This document shows positions 23,633-33,942 of a stretch of DNA of 64,000 bases, piece after piece (position 1 is the first letter of the stretch; every line of letters begins with the position of its first letter). A program made the position numbers and the translations under genes. The DNA comes from Brachionus manjavacas. Lineage: Eukaryota > Rotifera > Eurotatoria > Ploima > Brachionidae. The stretch covers positions 1,674,001 to 1,738,000 of the forward strand of contig JAHQIY010000016.1 of the NCBI GenBank assembly GCA_019054805.1, in the 5' to 3' direction. The notes under the pieces are model-generated. The model was not told where the DNA came from, did no database searches, and saw nothing but the letters and a program-made list of their open reading frames with translations.

Positions 23633-24785
23633 AACAAAGTATCGTAATGACACTACACTGGGCCAGTGTAATATTGGTTTTCCTAATAAAGAATAATATC
23701 TTATGAAATTACGTAAAAGTTAAAATATAATTTATCTCATGACCCCATAAGATTTTAGTTAAACGATTGATTGAAAAATGACTTAAATTTTTTTTTTTTT
23801 AAATAAAAAAAAATACATCCTAACAGATTTTGTTTGAATTTTATCTGATAATACAAGATCTTAGTTTCAGAAAGTGGAAAAAGCTTTCTATTTTTTTTAA
23901 ATAGGCATCATTATACTAATCGAACAAAATTTGAATTGTTAAGTAATCTTTTAAAACAGATCTTGAAGAGAAATCCAAAGTTTTTTAAAATCATTAGTCT
24001 CAAGTCAAGCGCAAGCATTTTTTTAACAGTCCGAACTTTAACTTGGGACTTTTAAGCAAAAAAATCTGGAAAAATCATTAGCTTGGGTTGAAAGAAATTT
24101 TAATTTAAAAGTGGCAATAGATTTTTAATAAATCATTCAAGTAAATTAAAAAAAATTTATTATATTTATTCTAATTCAATTAAGATCTTGTCAGATCTTG
24201 AGATAAATTATATACTAATTTTAAGCGGTTTAATTTTTTTTATTATACTAAAATAACGAAAGGAAAATATTTCTAAATTAATTAATCAACCTAGTAAGAT
24301 CTTTTAAGATCTTATGATTATATCAACAAAACAATTTTTTAATAAAAATTTTTTTCAAAAGGAAATTATTTCTGTAAGATCTTGTAAGATCTTATGGTAA
24401 AATCAACAAAATAATATTTTTTCTTAATTAGTTAATCAACCAAGTAAGATGTTGTAAGATATAATAAGATTTTTAATTTTTTTTTTTAAATTAAATTTTT
24501 ATTTGATCGCTTTCTGTTCAAAATATGAATATATCTCGCAAGATCTCGTAAGATCTTGAGATAGATTATTTACTAATTTTAAACGGTTAAATTTGTTTTA
24601 TTATACTAAAATAACAAAAGGAAATTATTTCTGTAAGATCTTGTAAGATCTTATGGTAAAATCAACAAAATAATATTTTTTCTTAATTAGTTAATCAACC
24701 AAGTAAGATGTTGTAAGATATAATAAGATTTAGAAAAAAAAATTATATGAATTTATCGAGTAAGTTCTCTTAAGACCTTGAGATA
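23633..24785. repeat. AAGATCTT-rich repeat block with a 117-base perfect duplication
   Basis: Bases 24356-24472 and 24615-24731 are identical over 117 bases (offset 259). Both begin CAAAAGGAAATTATTTCTG and contain the dyad AAGATCTTGTAAGATCTT. Diverged relatives precede each copy (24183-24270 and 24540-24614, sharing TTGAGATA-A/G-ATTATxTACTAATTTTAA). Partial inverted relatives lie at 23720-23770. The array ends about 330 bases before the kinase start. Perfect identity in such A+T-rich DNA implies recent duplication or gene conversion. Confidence 0.8.
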
Positions 24786-25117
24786 GATTCTAGCTTTGAC
24801 TCCTTATCTATTAGGTCAAGCATACCATAACGAGCGACCAGAGCTGCATATGGGGCTGATAAACAACAAATATTGATTATAATTTGATTTTCAAATTGGA
24901 AAATTGTTGTTCTCCTTTGTTTTGTGGGTTGCAACAATCATTTAATTAGCATAATGCAACTCCAACTTCTCTAGTTGCTCTTGTTTCTCTCACTCAGCTC
25001 ATGATTTCAAACAAAATTAGGACAGGGTTAAGAAAAAATAAAACAAAAAAAAACAAAAATAAAAAATAAAAAAATTTGTTAATTTGTGTGTATATAGAAA
25101 GAAACTTAGTTGTTTTA
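24786..25117 (+). promoter_or_regulatory. Presumed promoter/5' UTR of the PIM-like kinase
   Basis: Sequence becomes less A+T-rich immediately upstream of the kinase ATG and contains CATATGGGGCTGATAA and an A/T-rich leader. No TATA box or initiator can be assigned with confidence. AAACTTAG, an acceptor-like motif, ends at 25109, 8 bases before the ATG. Confidence 0.35.
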
Positions 25118-26377
25118 ATGTCGTTCGAACTAAACGAAGCCATTGGTATGGCGGACACAGGCGAGCTGAGCGTGTGCCGCTTCGGCACCACCAGCGGCCT
25201 CAAGCGCCAATCGAGCGCCATCAAGTCCAATCTGAGCCAGCTGACCTGGATGCCCAAGAGCGCCAATGCCAAGCTTTTCCACCTCACCAACAACTCCAAG
25301 TCATCGACCTACTCGTCGTCGTCGTCGTCGAACACGTCATCGTCGTCGTCCACCGGCTCCAACGAATCGTCCATACCGCTCGGCGCCAAAAAAGCCCTGT
25401 CGTCTAAGCCAAAGAGCATCGAGTGCGCGCCGCCCACTGCCACCACCACTACCTCACCGGCCACCGCCAAAAGCTTCAACATCGAAAACGAACTGATCAA
25501 GTACACCAAAAGTCTGCACATCACCAACAACTACTTGAGCTCGTACAAGCTCGGCGAGCACATCCGCAACGGCGGCTTCTCCGAGATCTACGAGGGCCTG
25601 CGCATCAAGTCCAACGACCGGGTCATTATCAAGCTAATACCCAAGGACAGGACCAAAAACTGGCTCATGGTCCACAACAAAAAGTATCCGGCCGAAATAC
25701 TGCTGCACAAAATGAGCAACAGTGTGGACGGCGTGGTCAAAATGGTGGAGTTTTTTGAGCAGGAGCGCGAATGGGTGATCATCATGCCCAAGGTGAACAA
25801 CTGTGTCGATCTGTTCGACTACTTGGAGTCGAAGAGCAAGGGACGCTTGTGCGAGAGAGAAGCGTGCTACTTTTTCAAGCAGTTGGTTCGCATCAACATG
25901 GACCTGTTGAGCCACGGCATTGTGCACCGCGACATCAAGTCGGAGAACTTGCTCGTCGAGATGGACACCATGAAGTTGATACTGATTGACTTTGGCGCCT
26001 CGGCCATATCCAGACAAAACCACGCACAACTCCAGTTCTACACGGACTTTCACGGCACACGCCAATACAAGCCGCCCGAGTACATTACGCACAAAAAGTA
26101 CACTGCCCATGCGTCCACCATTTGGACCTTGGGCATCCTGCTCTACGACATGTGCAATGGCCAGCTGCCCTTCGAGACCGAACAAGACATACTCGAGTAC
26201 AACATTCAAATGAAGGCCAATGTGTCTCACGAGTACAAAGAGTTGTTGTTCGATTGTTTGAAGAGGGATCCTGCGATGCGGCCCATGCTCAGCGACCTCT
26301 TGCTCTATCAATGGATCAAGCTGTACGGGGACTTTGTGCCTGCCGCTGCTGCCGACAACAATTTGGACATCAAATGA
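25118..26377 (+). CDS. PIM-like serine/threonine kinase with Ser-rich N-terminal extension
   Basis: Intronless 419-residue protein. Residues 1-140 are low complexity, with an S/T run at 62-86 encoded by TCG repeats. The kinase domain covers about 143-400: Gly loop L-G-E-H-I-R-N-G-G-F-S, catalytic Lys172 (I-I-K), H-R-D at 270-272, D-F-G at 291-293, activation segment Y-T-D-F-H-G-T-R-Q-Y-K-P-P-E-Y and W-T-L-G-I-L-L-Y-D-M. PIM kinases share Y-T-D-F-D-G-T-R and lack the usual Asp before W-S/T-x-G, as seen here (S-T-I-W-T-L-G), so PIM is the closest family. PIMs are constitutively active kinases controlled mainly by expression level. Third codon positions are strongly G+C-rich compared with neighbouring genes. 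The ATG at 25118 is the first Met in frame; a second Met at residue 11 is possible. Confidence 0.85.
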   Translation: MSFELNEAIGMADTGELSVCRFGTTSGLKRQSSAIKSNLSQLTWMPKSANAKLFHLTNNSKSSTYSSSSSSNTSSSSSTGSNESSIPLGAKKALSSKPKSIECAPPTATTTTSPATAKSFNIENELIKYTKSLHITNNYLSSYKLGEHIRNGGFSEIYEGLRIKSNDRVIIKLIPKDRTKNWLMVHNKKYPAEILLHKMSNSVDGVVKMVEFFEQEREWVIIMPKVNNCVDLFDYLESKSKGRLCEREACYFFKQLVRINMDLLSHGIVHRDIKSENLLVEMDTMKLILIDFGASAISRQNHAQLQFYTDFHGTRQYKPPEYITHKKYTAHASTIWTLGILLYDMCNGQLPFETEQDILEYNIQMKANVSHEYKELLFDCLKRDPAMRPMLSDLLLYQWIKLYGDFVPAAAADNNLDIK

Positions 26378-27372
26378 ATCTCAATGGACTGAACTTAAAT
26401 CTTTGTTTTTTCCTCTATATCTATATCTCTCTCTCTCTCTCTTTCTGTCTTGGCTTTTCATTCTTACGATCAAAGTGTTTTGTACATGTTTAAAGTGGCA
26501 GCGCGATCAGTACGCTGAATGTGTGTGAATTAAAAATTATTATTTTGACGACATACTGGTTTGGCGCCCACCGAAGCAAGCTTTATGTATAATAACAATA
26601 ATTTAATACAAATATATATTTATACTAAGTTTTTTTTCTTTCTTAAGATTTGACTTTTATTTTCTTTTTTTTCTAATGATTTTTAAGAATTTTTGTATTT
26701 AATTAAAGTTTTTTTCTAATAAAATTTTATGCAAGCTATTCATTTTGGCAGATCGTGGCCCAAAAAGATAACACTAGAGAAGATAACACTAGAGAGTGTT
26801 TTCGCTACTAGCTTCAAATTAGATGCACACGTCGAGTATAGAAATACTAGTGGAATCAATGAAACATTTGTTAAGACTTTATCTCAAAATTAAATCTACT
26901 GTGCTCCACAATCTTTTTATCATTGGAACTATTCTAGTCACAGATTTTCTAAATTCTATGAGCAGTCTTCTTCTTATATTTGTTAAAAAATATATATTTT
27001 TGAGATCAAAATTAGAATATTAATATTTTAGAAAATTTCAGTGTGAAAACAGTTAGCCGGCTTTTTAATACTTTAAAGGGTTTGCAAAATTAAAAAACTT
27101 AAAAATTTTTTAGGGTCTATATTAAAGGGAATGTTTAACTCAAAAAATTAATAAATAAATAAAAAAAAGACCAACTCAATACAATTAATATTCAATTTTA
27201 ATTGATTTACAAAATCTTTTCCTGCTTGCTATCTTTTTTATTTTTTTATTTATTTATTTATTTCAATTAACGCCAAACGACGATGAAAAATTGTTATGAA
27301 TTAGTAAAAGTAAAAGTCCCATGGACAAAAAAGAAAATATGTAAGACAAAAAAAAGATTATGAAATGATATG

Positions 27373-27405
<33 letters not shown>

Positions 27406-27708
27406 CGATTATCTTATTATTTATTTTAAAATTACAAGTCGAGTCAACTTCAGTTTCTTCCAATATTAACCGTAAGTCTATTATTAAAATTTATCATTTA
27501 TTTGATTTAAGCCAGATAGGCAGAATTACATAAGATAAAAAAGTAAAAATCTATAAAATAGTTAAAAATTAAGAGTTATTTACATTTGATTCTTATTATT
27601 TTATCTATAAAATTAAGAATTCATAAAAATGATTAGTTCAAATATTCACTTTGTTACTTTTGATTAAATATGAGTAAGAAAATTAAGAAATTTATGCTGA
27701 GAAATTGA
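26378..27708. other. 3' flank of the kinase; simple repeats
   Basis: Contains a (CT)n tract at 26425-26442 in the probable kinase 3' UTR, a 15-base unit containing ATAACACTAG repeated twice at 26765-26794, a (TTTA)n tract near 27241-27263 and an uninterrupted run of 29 A at 27373-27401. A 66-codon frame at 26823-27023 is hydrophobic and unrecognised; I do not call it a gene. Confidence 0.5.
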
Positions 27709-28170
27709 TTATTTTACGCTTAGGAACTCATTTAGCTCGTCGCTTGCTTCTTGACCTATATTTAATAAATGTACAGTGTTTTTAACCTCTTCAGTTCCAA
27801 TAAGTAATTTAAATTTCCCATCTATCTCTTTAGTTGCTTTCTGACTCGATGTGTATATTTGTTCGATATCATTACTCTTGTGCTTATTTACCATCTCAGC
27901 GACTATTGATTTCTTGTTAATACCTCTGCTTTTATTTTTCGATTGCTCGATTACTTGTTCGATTATTTTCCGCGTGTACTTGTTTTCGATCAGATTGCGG
28001 TAGTACCCATTTTTTAGGACGGCCAATCTCTCATTTACCTTATTTAAACCTAGCGCGGCTAAGAGCCAAGTACTCCGCTTTCTTCTTCTCACCCCAACCA
28101 GACTCTTTATAGTGTTTGATTCGACTTTTTGCATTGTGTTTGCTTCCGAGGTATTTAGCTATCTTTTATT
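27709..28170 (-). mobile_element. Decayed non-LTR retrotransposon fragment (post-RT region)
   Basis: The minus-strand frame 28134-27709 (141 residues) has the pattern found after the reverse-transcriptase core of some LINE proteins: E-S-N-T-I-K-S-L-V-G, L-L-A-A-L-G-L-N-K-V-N-E-R, K-N-G-Y-Y-R-N-L-I-E-N-K-Y-T-R-K-I-I. Immediately upstream, in a different frame, is K-Y-L-G-S, the motif that normally follows the RT palm, so a segment appears deleted and the frame shifted. No RT core or endonuclease remains. This is family-level pattern recognition and could be wrong. An alternative is an uncharacterised basic protein. Confidence 0.5.
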
Positions 28171-31100
28171 TGTTGTTTCTTGAACTATCCAACGCTCAAA
28201 TCATTTTGAATCAATCAATCTGAAATGACTTAAAATTAGATATATTGACATAGAGAGTTACAGAATATTAATGATTTTTTTGAATATTAATAATAATAAT
28301 AATAATAAATAAAATAAAAATAAGCTATAGCAAGAGACCTGTGGAGCGAGGCTAGAAGTAGCTTCGCTGTGGTAGCTATCTTTCTGCGAAAAAAAACATT
28401 AGATATTTTGTCTTCATTAAATATGCACTGCAGTTAAGTTCATTCATTATTTGATTATTATTCATAACTATTAATAATTTATCAAACTTTTTAATTAATT
28501 TTTTAATAGATATATTGTAAAGGCGCCAGTATTTTAGAATGCAACATTTCACCGATTATCACTATGTATTGAAAAAAGAAGCAAAAAAAGATAATAGCTT
28601 AGGATAAAAAACATTTAATGATTATTACAAAAAACATCTAAAATAAAAATTTAAGCTTTTGTTTACAATGATATGGGATCTCTAGTTACAAATTTTGAAT
28701 CATCCGAACGACTGGTGTCCAACTCATTTCGAGTCGAATGAGAGAATAAATCTAAAAAATTAAGAATCCATTCTTAATAATTCAAAAAGTGTTTATAACA
28801 TAAATCAAACTTATTAAATATATTGCAAAAATTTAGCAAAAAATAAGTAAATGTTGCTATTTATTCGGTGACAATAAAAATCAAATTTACAACTAATATC
28901 TTCTAATGAAATACTGTTAATAAATTTTGCATAAAAATAATCAAAAGTCTCTTTTTTAAAGTCATTATAAGCCGTTAATTTTATAATTTTTAATTTATTC
29001 CGTAAATTTTAAGTTCTTTTAACCGTATAATTAAATAAAGTCGAACTTCGGTCAATCGGAGAATTCTTGAAATTATTGTTTAGTCAAAACTTAAAAAAAT
29101 AAATACAAAAATCAAATTGAAAAATTTATAATGAATGTTTTTTGATTTACAAAAATTTGAATTTTCAAAAATTGAAGAGTAGCTTAACTTTTTGAATTTA
29201 ATTTACTTTTATGCAAAAAATATTCAACCAAAAGATCATGAAATCGTTTAAATGAAGCGGTCATTTTTAAAAAATCCATTAAAAAAAATACAAATTTTAC
29301 AGATTCAATCAGTTTATTTCTTAGAGAGAACAAATTTTATTATTTTATAATTAAGTGCATAAAAAAATATTTATTAAAAAAAGGTTTTGTTTTCATTACA
29401 GATCCATGCATCTCTTAATTTTATATAAAAATATTTTTTAAATTCAAAGTAAATCTAGTTTGAAAAAAATTTGATTTTAAAGGTTCAGTTCAGTCAGCAT
29501 AATATTTGAGTAGTAATAGTAACGATATAATTGTATAAAATATAAATTTTATTCTTGGTTTTTTTATGTTTTTTACAAACAAAGAGTGGACCAGATTTTT
29601 TCTATTTAACATTTTTCAATAACTTGGAGGTAAAAATGCTGGTTTTGTTAATTAAAATCATTTAAAAAAAGAAATTTTTTATTTACTTTTTATTTTTTGT
29701 TGAAATTTTAGAAACAAATTTTAAGAGAATTATCGGACAGATTTTCTTGACATTTTAACCAAATAGAGTTCAATATATTTTAAATTATTTTGTTCGATTT
29801 TTTTTGATTCTAAAAAAATAAAATAAAATAAAAAATCAATGAATCTAATCACTTTTTTTGTGAATTAAAGATTTTTATTTTTTTAAATTTGCAACACCAA
29901 TCTTTGTTGAAAAATATTCATTTCATATGTTTTTTGGAAACAGTTTGGTCCAATGGTTTAAATTATATTGAAGAAGTTGAATATTTTGAGCACAGTTCAA
30001 GATTCAGTTTGACCAATTTTTTATTAAAAAAATTTGGCAACTTTAGTAGACAATATTGAAAAAATAAATAAAAAAACTTAAATGATTGAGATTTTCGAGA
30101 TTTTATCAACCAAAATTGCAAAATTCTTTTAAAAAAATTTGGTCCAACTGGGTCTTGTACTGTGATCAAAGAATTCAAGTATCGTTCTTATTTACTCAAA
30201 ATATTATTGAAAAATGTTAAATAGAAAATAAATCTTATCATATGCTTAATTTTTATTACAAAAATTGTTATTATTTGTTTCAATGAATGTCTTATAGGTG
30301 ACCTAAAAAAAATAAAGCTTAAAAAATTAGATTTTATTTTAGTGAAAAGTTCATGATTTTGATGCGCTGGTAAGATAAAACAGAAGGAGTTAATTTTTAA
30401 ATTGATGAATTTTTCTAATTAAAAAAAATAAGCATTTTGAATTGGAATAAAATCAACTGCAAAACCTTTTTTATTTATCAAACTTATTAATCCTGATTCA
30501 AATTTATTTTGATATAAAATTAAGATAAAATTTAAAATATATATTTGAATAAAGTAAGGTAGGAAGCTTATTTATTGAACAGCTTGAGAACGATGAATTA
30601 AAAATGAAAAAAAATGTAAAAATTTATCTTTAAAATTATTTTTTTTCCAAAAACATTAATATTCGTAAAAATTTAAGTCAAATTTCTTTAACCCAACATA
30701 CATCATCATGATTCAAAGTTTTCAATAGAGAAGGTTCTTTTTTTTAATAGTTTTTACATAATAAAGCATTATGAAATATTTTTATAAAAGATGTTTTTTT
30801 ATTTTTCTTGATTAAAAATCGATTACCTTTAAAACTTTTCTTAATTCCAAAAATTTAAATCTTTTTTGATTGGAAATTATCAAAAATATCAAACAAAAAC
30901 CCAAAGTAAATTGAAGTCTTCCATCTTATGTCCCACGCCAGTCTCCATATCCATCTTTGAAAACATCACTGACCATGTGATATAAAATATTAATTCTCTT
31001 AAATTTTTTAGATCTGTTCTCAAAAATTCTAGTATAAAACGAAAACAGTTACCGATCACAAAAAATGTGACCAAATGCTTATGATGAAGACCCCATTATG

Positions 31101-33069
31101 GTTTTGGATACTTTGAAAAAATTATTTTCTAATCTATTTAATTTTCGATAAAATGATATAAAGCTTTATTTGACATATTGAATTTTTTATCTTAGAAAAA
31201 AATATTTTCAAATTCTCAATAAGATGAATGCTATCAAAAAGTGTTCTTTTAAATGTTTAACTCCCACTGAGTAAATTTGTAAAATGTTATCTTTTTTTAC
31301 TGATTAAATTAAAAATTTCTTTTGCATTCTAAAACTTTTGTTTTAATTATCGCAATTTTATCTTTATTTAAAAAATATGTTTAATTCAACAACATGGCAG
31401 ATTTTTGATTTTACTTTTCTTTAAGCTTAACAGATTAATATCTTTAAATACAAATGATAACTTTCAATTTTATTGTTTACTCGAAATTGAAATTCGGAAT
31501 TATTTTCATTATTATGGTAAAAATATATATTTAAAAAATATAAGATTTATAAATTTTTAATAGAATTATTTTTCCTACTAAAATAATCAAACAGACATAG
31601 CATTTCGAATGAAGAAAATTCTAACGATTAATCTTTATTTGCAGATTCAAAAAGAAGCAAAGAAAAAAATTTCACTGTTGAAGTGAAGCAAGTAGATAAG
31701 TTAATTATTTATTTAGATTTAATTTTATTTCAACCTTTCTTTGACTGTTGAAATTTATTTAATGAATGAATTTTTTTCTTAAAAAAATAATCAATTTCTG
31801 CAAAATTTTTTTAAATTTTGACATGAAATTATAAAATTAAGTACCAAAAAAAATTTTAATTTAGTTTTTTATTAATTAAATCGTTTATGGAGTTGGTCAA
31901 AAGTCAAAGATAAAATCAGATTTGACTATTGAAGAAGAGTCCAATAATCAAAAAAGTCTTCTATTTTTATAGTGTGAAAAACATCTTGCAACGTTAAAAA
32001 TTCATAGTTCTGAGTATCTTAAAAAAGTTATAAAATTTCAAAACTTCATTTATCATTATTTTAGTTTTAATTTGTAAATCAAATATTGCTACTAGCCAAA
32101 AACTCTAGGCGATTTCTTAGATTTCAAAGAAAATTAATAATCAAAAAAAATGTTAAAAAAAATGTAGAATTAAAGTCCAAACTTTAAAACTTAGACCGAT
32201 TCAATTAATCAATTTTTAAAAAAATTTTTTTAATTTTTCTTAGACATTAACTTAGATTGAATAAAATTACCCAAAATATGTGACTTGAATTCAACTCTGT
32301 TTAATTTACTAAAAATAAAATAAAATTAAAATAATTTTATTTGCTTTATTTAATTATGCAATTTAGATATTTGGTTGTTGATTCCGCTTTAGAAAATGAA
32401 TTCAAGTTATGGAAATTAATGTATAATGATTAAATAATTTCAAAATTAATTTTGTAGTTTTATTGAATTTTCTTATTTTTTTGGCCATTGGTAAATAATA
32501 AGAGGAAATCTTCTTACGAAACTGAGTTTATTATTTGTACTTTTATCCAAAGTTAAATAAAAATCTCAATATTTTTGTAAATTAACAAACTTAAAAAATT
32601 ATGTTTTTTTTGGATCACTTTTTTTCAAATTTTAAAAATAAGTCATATCAAAAATTTTAAAATAAGAATTGAAAAAAATGCAAATTCCTGAATTATTAAA
32701 TTTAGAGGGCGTGATATTATATGATTAGTTTTTTATAAAAAATTAAACTAAATAAATTTAAAATTGGTCTAATAATCAAGATTTTATTCTGAATAATTTT
32801 AAAAATCATGCAAAATTTCGATTCATTTAAGCATCAAAATAATAATACTCAAAGTTATCTGCTCTTTAAGCTTAATTAGATTATTTTTAATCAATAAAAT
32901 TTTTTTTCTTAAATTATTCTTTTTTGATTGATATATAAAAAATATATTTTTTTAAAAAATCTTGTAAAAATTATATAAAAATTTATTTTATTAAAAATTA
33001 ACATTGAAGTGCAGAATCGATTAAAAATAAGCACTAAGTTGCATGGATATGTCCATTCATTTACAATTT
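28171..33069. other. Gene-free A+T-rich region
   Basis: 4.9 kb without a convincing gene. A (TAA)n tract lies at about 28287-28307, and a strong 10-bp hairpin is at 28345-28368 (see findings). Two frames of 60-71 codons at 29963-30178 and 30889-31074 (minus) lack recognisable domains. The second lies in a locally G+C-richer patch (30895-31100) that may be a repeat relic. Confidence 0.45.
28345..28368. other. Perfect 10-bp hairpin with GAAG loop
   Basis: AGCGAGGCTA pairs with TAGCTTCGCT (one G-U pair) around the loop GAAG. An outer five-base pairing ATAGC (28327-28331) / GCTAT (28375-28379) could enclose it. The patch is much richer in G+C than its surroundings. It may be a structured RNA segment or a cruciform repeat; no RNA family is recognised. 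Confidence 0.5.
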
Positions 33070-33942
33070 TCATTCAGCAAAAGTGACTGTTTTCTTTGGC
33101 AGTAAAGGCGATGCAAAGCTCAAAGCATTAGGCGGATGGGCAAATTTTCTCCTATTGACTAAAATTGATTTCGATGGCGCATTAGCTTGTCTGTTAAGGC
33201 TAGAACTAGAGTAATTACGATTTAAATTATTCAATGAGGATGATTGAAATTCTTTATTAAGACCACTTTTGTAACTCTCGCTTCTGACCGGCTCAGCAAA
33301 GCATACTTTTCCAATGTAAAGCGGCTTTTTTAAATCGGGATCAAAATCTTTATTTTCTCTAATTGCTGAATACTGCTTATTCAAAGTCTTGTAAGGAGAT
33401 GGTGACGGTTCACGGGAATTAACAGTGTAGTTGTTCCTAGAATGAAAATTACTGTTGGGCCTCAGGACGGAAGACACTGAACCAACTCCGGAATTGACTG
33501 ATGACATATTTTTGAGGTAGCCTGAAGTATTGCGAATTACTGGCAAAGTAAAACCGCTTCCATCTTTTTGATAATATACTGGCAAAGTGGTGACTTTTTC
33601 CTCTGAATAATTTGGTTTAAAATATGAATTCGATGAAGAAATCAAAGTCGGCTTATTGAAAGAATTATTTACAACTCGAGCTATGTATTTACCGGTATTG
33701 TCAGCAAATCTTGATGGAAGTGGAGATGATGGAGTGCTTCTAAAGTAAGAAAAATTTGTCGGTTTTGAATCTTCTTCTCCAAAGTGGTGTACAGGAATAT
33801 TGGTTCGGACAGAGCCTGTAAAATCATTTCTTGATGATGATAGGGATGATGAGCGAGGCTGACGGATCGATATGGGACTCCGTCGGGATGACTGAAAAAT
33901 GCCGGAATTCGGTAGCCTCGTTTTTATTTCAAAAATGTTCAT
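33070..33942 (-). CDS. Ser-rich disordered protein with two PP1-docking (RVxF) motifs
   Basis: Unrecognised single-exon 290-residue protein rich in Ser, Asn, Pro and Arg, predicted disordered throughout. Two short motifs fit the RVxF consensus by which regulatory subunits dock on protein phosphatase 1: K-V-C-F at residues 212-215 (in G-K-V-C-F-A-E-P) and K-T-V-T-F at 284-288, inside the last eight residues K-K-T-V-T-F-A-E. Both are followed by Ala-Glu. S/T-P sites (R-S-P-I-S, P-S-S-P-L, R-E-P-S-P-S-P) suggest proline-directed phosphorylation. Codon use is mixed and the frame is long for this composition, so the gene looks real. A TTTTTTAG acceptor-like motif ends seven bases upstream of the ATG. 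A PP1-regulatory role is inference from the motifs only. Confidence 0.7.
   Translation of the reverse strand: MNIFEIKTRLPNSGIFQSSRRSPISIRQPRSSSLSSSRNDFTGSVRTNIPVHHFGEEDSKPTNFSYFRSTPSSPLPSRFADNTGKYIARVVNNSFNKPTLISSSNSYFKPNYSEEKVTTLPVYYQKDGSGFTLPVIRNTSGYLKNMSSVNSGVGSVSSVLRPNSNFHSRNNYTVNSREPSPSPYKTLNKQYSAIRENKDFDPDLKKPLYIGKVCFAEPVRSESYKSGLNKEFQSSSLNNLNRNYSSSSLNRQANAPSKSILVNRRKFAHPPNALSFASPLLPKKTVTFAE

Noticed and set aside
22306..24785. CRISPR-like interpretation of the regularly recurring AAGATCTT dyads
   Set aside because: Spacing is irregular, spacers are themselves repeated, no cas genes, and the DNA is eukaryotic.
25000..26530. Several alternative frames on both strands over the kinase gene
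   Set aside because: They are shadows of the G+C-rich kinase frame; none has independent homology.
26823..27023. 66-codon hydrophobic frame after the kinase
   Set aside because: No recognisable domain; likely chance in a repeat-bearing 3' flank.
30889..31074. 61-codon minus frame in a locally G+C-richer patch
   Set aside because: Could be a very old retroelement scrap, but no conserved motif is readable.
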